Below are positions 6,319-8,760 of a DNA stretch of 8,760 nucleotides, piece by piece. The DNA lies in assembly GCA_040877875.1 (NCBI GenBank), contig JBBDNC010000004.1:1-8760 (forward strand), given 5' to 3'. The notes under the pieces were generated by a model. The model saw only the letters and a program-made list of their open reading frames with translations, ran no database searches and was not told the DNA's origin. The position numbers and the translations under genes were made by a program. Each line of letters begins with the position of its first letter. Position 1 is the first letter of the stretch. This DNA is from JBBDNC01 sp040877875. Its GTDB lineage: Bacteria; Bacteroidota; Rhodothermia; Balneolales; Balneolaceae.

Positions 6319-7053
6319 TTATTCAAAAAGTAATACTCCAAATTTTTCATATTCGTGAAAGCTTTTATCGACGGATTGCCATGCATATGAAGTACGGTCT
6401 TGATCGTAATCAACACGATATATATTTGCCTTCCACCGGGCACCCGATATTGGAGGGACATGATTAAAAGGTTGCAAATATTCATAGGGTATAAAGAATT
6501 CTGCTATCCATTCAGTGATTTTAGCACCACTTTCTTTTTCCCCTCCTTTTATAGAAGTCATATGCAGGGTTTGCCATTTTTTTTCATAGTCAAAAGGCTG
6601 CCATCGAGTTTTGAATCCCATTTTATCTGAAATGAAGAGCAATAATTCATAATTCAATGGAGAAAGTTCATATTCAAAGTAGAAGGGCAAGTTATCATCT
6701 GGCTTAAGAAAGACTTCGACGACATCCTCTTTCCATAATTCCATAAAATCGGAATCCATGGATGCATTTAAAAATTTGTCTTCACAATGAAAGAGAAAAT
6801 AAATTCCGGTTTCAGAGTATAAAACTTTAACATAAGTAGATAACTCAACTTCCTCTTTACTTTTATTAAGTGGATTTATCTCTAGCCAATTTGTTTTTGA
6901 CCAGTTTTTGGATACACCTTTTCCTGTTATTTCAAAATCATTTGTTTTATTAACTATTAAAATATTTTCATTTTTATATTGTGAGTATAATACTTGAATA
7001 AGTAATAAATTTAAAAATAAAATAATAGATAATATTTTACATAAATATTTCAT
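6319..7053 (-). CDS. Secreted CBM9/DOMON-like carbohydrate-binding protein
   Basis: 244 residues. The first 24 or so form a Sec signal (MKYLCK, then an Ile/Leu-rich core, cut near YSQ). The remainder is one beta-sandwich-like domain resembling the stand-alone CBM9-like proteins of Bacteroidota: WLEINPL (56-62), VKVLYSETGIYFLFHCEDK (75-93), ELWKEDVVEVFLKPD (105-119), FYFEYELSPLNYELLLFI (124-141), ITEWIAEFFIPYEYL (179-193) and WKANIYRVDY (207-216). The LW.ED.VEVFL and F.E..LSP.N segments are the family's hallmark. No catalytic module is attached, so it probably binds a saccharide at or outside the membrane; the ligand is unknown. ATG 7053 directly begins the signal peptide. The gene is divergent from the ThuA-like gene and convergent with the amidohydrolase. 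It is clearly more AT-rich than the lut genes, hinting at a different origin. Confidence 0.8.
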   Translation of the reverse strand: MKYLCKILSIILFLNLLLIQVLYSQYKNENILIVNKTNDFEITGKGVSKNWSKTNWLEINPLNKSKEEVELSTYVKVLYSETGIYFLFHCEDKFLNASMDSDFMELWKEDVVEVFLKPDDNLPFYFEYELSPLNYELLLFISDKMGFKTRWQPFDYEKKWQTLHMTSIKGGEKESGAKITEWIAEFFIPYEYLQPFNHVPPISGARWKANIYRVDYDQDRTSYAWQSVDKSFHEYEKFGVLLFE

Positions 7054-7076
7054 AATAAAAATAATTTCAATACTTT

Positions 7077-7109
7077 AAAATTTAAGAGAGGGCTTTGCAA
7101 AACCGCAAA
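7077..7109 (-). promoter_or_regulatory. Candidate Bacteroidota-type promoter for the CBM9-like gene
   Basis: On the minus strand TTTG (complement of 7106-7109) is followed after 21 bases by TAAATTTT (complement of 7077-7084), seven of eight to the Bacteroidota -7 consensus TAnnTTTG counting the free positions. Spacing is near the usual 19-21. It ends 23 bases before the start codon, leaving a short leader. In such AT-rich sequence a match of this quality can occur by chance. The upstream half overlaps the possible decayed repeat at 7091-7190. Confidence 0.25.
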
Positions 7110-7190
7110 CAAAACTCGGGGATTCGATCATTGCATTTTCACTTCCGGATTGAATATAGCAAAATGTTTAACTTGACGGTTTCTGCAAGG
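7091..7190. repeat. Possible decayed relative of the palindromic repeat
   Basis: GGCTTTGCAAAACCG at 7091-7105 repeats the outer GGCTTTGCAAAA of the elements at 4847 and 8724. About 85 bases on, CGGTTTCTGCAAGG at 7177-7190 is its imperfect reverse complement (12 paired bases, one mismatch, one gap). The interior is not clearly alike. It is either a degraded or short family member, or a chance similarity. It lies in the divergent spacer (7054-7286) between the CBM9-like and ThuA-like genes, so it could also influence their promoters. Confidence 0.35.
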
Positions 7191-7286
7191 ATAAAATAGT
7201 TTCCCTTTTAACCCTTCTGGAACGCAGCCTTTATTGTTGTATATTTTAATAAAATCGGAATGTGCATTTACTTAACCCAGGTTTTT

Positions 7287-8042
7287 ATGACCCACTCATT
7301 CTCCTCCAAATTTCTCGTTTTAATCTTGTCATTAACAGTTTTATCCTGTGCAGTCAGGCAGCCGCCGCCCATTCAGGCTTTGTTGATTACCGGGGGCGGA
7401 TGGCACGATTATGAAGTCCAGGAGGAACTTTTGACCGAGGGAATTGCTGAACGGCTGGGCGGAAATATTGAATGGACAATCGTTCATGAAGGAGATAAGG
7501 AACCGGACTACCACGTATCCGTCATGCAGGAAGAAAACTGGACGGAGGGCTATGATGTAGTGGTACATAATACGGGCTTTGGCCGGGTGAGCGATCCAGA
7601 TTTTGTTGCCCATTTTGTTGAACATCACAAGGGTACTCCGGCGGTGATTATCCATGCATCCGTCCATAGTTACAGGTATGCGGAGCCGGCCGATCCCTGG
7701 TTTGAGTTTATGGGATTTCAGTCGATGAGTCATGAAAGCCAGCGGAGTTTTGAAGTTGAAAACCTGGCTCCCGATCATCCGATTATGCAGGATATTCCGA
7801 AATTGTGGCAGACCCCCATGGATGAAGTCTACATCGTTGAAAAAATCTGGGGGGATATCACACCTTTGGCAAGGGCTTACGGGAAAGAAACCGAAGCATA
7901 TCATACGGTAACCTGGACTCATGAACTAAATGATACAAGGGTATTTGCTACAACCCTGGGGCATAACAACGAGATGTTTGAACGGGAAGAATTTCTGGAT
8001 ATGGTGTCCAACGGCCTGCTTTGGTCTGTGGAAAGGCTTTGA
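7287..8042 (+). CDS. ThuA-domain lipoprotein
   Basis: 251 residues. ATG 7287 gives MTHSFSSKF, a hydrophobic core and VLSC with Cys21 as likely lipidated residue; the in-frame ATG at 7260 adds nine less fitting residues. The mature part is a ThuA-like domain (a class I glutamine-amidotransferase-like fold without its catalytic triad): ALLITGGGWHDY (31-42), DVVVHNTGFG (90-99), GTPAVIIHASVHSYR (116-130), APDHPIMQDIPKLWQTPMDEVYIVEKI (161-187) and TVTWTHEL...RVFATTLGHN (207-227). ThuA was named from trehalose utilisation in Sinorhizobium, where ThuAB leads to 3-ketotrehalose; ThuA-like proteins are abundant beside Gfo/Idh/MocA proteins in Bacteroidota and Planctomycetes. The exact reaction here is unknown. 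It is divergent from the CBM9-like gene and ends 8 bases from the convergent acetyltransferase gene. Confidence 0.87.
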   Translation: MTHSFSSKFLVLILSLTVLSCAVRQPPPIQALLITGGGWHDYEVQEELLTEGIAERLGGNIEWTIVHEGDKEPDYHVSVMQEENWTEGYDVVVHNTGFGRVSDPDFVAHFVEHHKGTPAVIIHASVHSYRYAEPADPWFEFMGFQSMSHESQRSFEVENLAPDHPIMQDIPKLWQTPMDEVYIVEKIWGDITPLARAYGKETEAYHTVTWTHELNDTRVFATTLGHNNEMFEREEFLDMVSNGLLWSVERL

Positions 8043-8050
8043 TGAGGAGA

Positions 8051-8506
8051 TTAGCTGGTTAACATTTCAATATGGGGGATCCCATCTTTCATATATGTAT
8101 CCGTTACCGTTTTGTACCCAATTTTCTCATAAAATTTTTGAAGATGACTTTGAGCCTGTATACGAATTTTTCCAGTCTTATATAAATCCATTGTATGTTT
8201 CATTCCCTGTTTAACAAGTTCAGTTCCTAAGCCATGTCCGCGTAAGAATTTAGATACAACTATTCTGCCTAAAGAAGGTTCCTTGTATTTTTTATTAGGT
8301 GGGACAATTCGCAGATAAGCAGACAATACCTCATTATTATATCCTAATAGGTGGTATGAAAAACAATCCAGCTCATCAATATCCTGATATGGGGAATTCT
8401 GTTCTACAATAAAAATTTCCTGTCGCAGCTTTAACAATCGGTAAAGGTGGCTGACATTTAACTGATTAAAATGATGAAATTCCCAGTTTATATTTGAAAC
8501 CTTCAT
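8051..8506 (-). CDS. ElaA-like GNAT family N-acetyltransferase
   Basis: 151 residues, the usual ElaA length. The ElaA signature LRQEIFIVEQNSPYQDIDELD (27-47) is present, then the strand LSAYLRIVPP (61-70), GNAT motif A RIVVSKFLRGHGLG (81-94), whose RGHGLG (89-94) is the acetyl-CoA pyrophosphate loop, and QAQSHLQKFYEKIGY (117-131) plus DGIPHIEM (141-148). Members are cytoplasmic acetyltransferases acting on amines, with poorly defined physiological substrates. ATG at the 8506 end is the first start, and the N-terminus agrees with the family. No strong Shine-Dalgarno is seen; TATAAT lies about 15 bases upstream on the minus strand, without a good -35. It is AT-rich and unrelated in function to its neighbours, probably an independent single-gene unit. 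Confidence 0.9.
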   Translation of the reverse strand: MKVSNINWEFHHFNQLNVSHLYRLLKLRQEIFIVEQNSPYQDIDELDCFSYHLLGYNNEVLSAYLRIVPPNKKYKEPSLGRIVVSKFLRGHGLGTELVKQGMKHTMDLYKTGKIRIQAQSHLQKFYEKIGYKTVTDTYMKDGIPHIEMLTS

Positions 8507-8723
8507 TCTACTTGTAAATAATTATAGTTTAGTTTTTAACATGCTCAGATAAAGTAATGGATAAGGGGCCTTGTTTTTAAACCACTTTACGGACTAAAAG
8601 TCTAAGAATCCTAATGATTATAGAAAAGGGGATATAAATTCATTATTGTCACAGACCTAACGATTTTGAGTGTATTAGTTTAATGAGCAATATTATGAAA
8701 TAAAACTCCGGATTAATTTATTA
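8507..8723. other. AT-rich intergenic region upstream of the acetyltransferase gene
   Basis: No gene, RNA or clear hairpin found. The part next to 8506 should carry the promoter of the acetyltransferase gene on the minus strand. The remainder shows no pattern up to the start of the repeat at 8724. Confidence 0.5.
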
Positions 8724-8760
8724 GAAGGCTTTGCAAAATCACTGCGTGTTCAAAAAATGA
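8724..8760 (+). repeat. Second copy of the palindromic repeat, cut by the window end
   Basis: GAAGGCTTTGCAAAATCACT and the bases up to 8748 are identical to 4847-4871, and 8749-8760 equals 4901-4912. The 29-bp block found at 4872-4900 is missing here. The rest of the copy lies beyond the window, so its length and right terminal inverted repeat cannot be seen. Confidence 0.85.

Noticed and set aside
7930..8214. Forward frame overlapping the end of the ThuA-like gene and the acetyltransferase gene
   Set aside because: Both overlapping genes have strong family signatures in other frames; this one has none.
4847..8760. Composite transposon bounded by the two repeat copies
   Set aside because: The copies are in the same orientation, have no transposase, and the second is incomplete in the window; nothing shows that the enclosed genes move together.

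Overview
The window reads as accessory-type chromosome of a Bacteroidota-like bacterium (Bacteroidota or the related Balneola/Rhodothermus group). This is an inference from several signs: a Tat-exported GH109-type Gfo/Idh/MocA protein, a ThuA-like lipoprotein, a CBM9-like secreted protein, few Shine-Dalgarno sequences, and short TTTG/TAnnTTTG-like promoter elements. A run of exactly 100 N (1161-1260) shows that this is a scaffolded draft assembly.

Layout. Positions 1-243 are non-coding, with two palindromes just before the first gene. Positions 244-3308 hold a lactate-utilisation operon, lutA-lutB-lutC (+ strand). It is interrupted between lutA and lutB by a perfect 28-bp inverted repeat and then by the assembly gap, which removes the start of lutB. 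Positions 3362-4783 encode a Tat-signal Gfo/Idh/MocA oxidoreductase-fold protein closely resembling GH109 NAD-dependent alpha-N-acetylgalactosaminidases. Positions 4784-5107 are a gene-free stretch filled mostly by a ~190-bp palindromic, MITE-like repeat. Positions 5108-6214 encode a secreted metal-dependent amidohydrolase. Positions 6319-7053 (- strand) encode an AT-rich secreted CBM9/DOMON-like protein. Positions 7287-8042 (+) encode a ThuA-domain lipoprotein. Positions 8051-8506 (-) encode an ElaA-type GNAT acetyltransferase. The last ~250 bp are AT-rich and end inside a second copy of the palindromic repeat.

How the genes fit together. LutABC oxidises L-lactate to pyruvate in the cytoplasm. 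The next four genes all carry export signals (Tat, Sec, Sec, lipoprotein). Two of them, GH109-like and ThuA-like, belong to families tied to redox-based (3-keto) sugar chemistry. A periplasmic glycan or glycoside-processing set is a reasonable but unproven reading, since the genes are on both strands and separated by repeats. Base composition falls from about 55-65% GC in sampled lut lines to below 40% in the CBM9-like gene and the end of the window, so the segment is probably a mosaic.

I found no CRISPR array, rRNA, tRNA, transposase or recognisable defence system. The most distinctive features are the repeats: the lutA-lutB inverted repeat, and the palindromic element family with one complete copy, one copy cut by the window end that lacks a 29-bp internal segment, and one possible decayed relative.
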